NCBI GenBank assembly: GCA_017940955.1
Contig: JAGAXP010000135.1
Coordinates: forward strand, 1-7,270
Direction of reading: 5' to 3'
From: Oribacterium sp.
GTDB taxonomy: Bacteria > Bacillota_A > Clostridia > Lachnospirales > Lachnospiraceae
Length of the DNA: 7,270 nt
A program made the position numbers and the translations under genes. Every line of letters begins with the position of its first letter. The stretch's first letter is position 1. Below, piece after piece: positions 7,259 through 7,270 of the stretch. The notes under the pieces are model-generated. The model worked only from the letters and a program-made list of their open reading frames with translations, was not told the origin of the DNA and did no database searches.

Positions 7259-7270
7259 TGTAGGCAGGAG

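Overview
The window reads as chromosomal DNA from a low-to-moderate G+C Gram-positive anaerobe, most probably a Lachnospiraceae member such as Butyrivibrio or a relative. The basis is the AGGA/GGAG ribosome binding sites, the style of a homotetrameric clostridial glutamate synthase, a single-Cache chemoreceptor, and a MocR/AraC regulator pair. This placement is inference, not a database result. All recognisable genes lie on the + strand; I see no convincing minus-strand gene.

Region by region. (a) 1-1033: a damaged copy of the NADPH-dependent glutamate synthase small-subunit/homotetrameric type. Its N-terminal part is replaced by unrelated sequence at the left edge (1-101), and a one-base deletion after position 559 breaks the frame. 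A strong intrinsic terminator follows. (b) 1034-1483: an intergenic region with seven 16-bp tandem units plus an inverted eighth, a perfect 20-bp palindrome, and a possible promoter and leader hairpin before the next gene. (c) 1484-3256: an intact transmembrane chemoreceptor with its own terminator. (d) 3301-3794: a 53-bp tandem repeat array and a good promoter. (e) 3795-4397: the manganese exporter MntP. (f) 4399-6483: a promoter overlapped by a near-palindrome, then an AraC-type regulator and a MocR-type regulator six bases apart, evidently co-transcribed. The MocR protein stops about 100 residues short of the family's usual end. (g) 6476-7258: an extended -10 promoter inside the mocR end, then a 189-nt highly structured element (33 paired bases in the closing helix, four internal hairpins, two with GUAA loops), then a signal peptidase II (LspA)-like gene.

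How the parts work together. These are mostly independent units: nitrogen assimilation (broken here), chemotaxis, Mn2+ export, a two-regulator operon, and lipoprotein processing. The most interesting unit is the last. Promoter, structured leader, Shine-Dalgarno site and lspA are arranged as expected for a cis-acting regulatory RNA, and the leader's outer arm has alternative partners that could mask or free the ribosome binding site. I could not match it to a named RNA family from memory. A mobile palindromic repeat is the main alternative.
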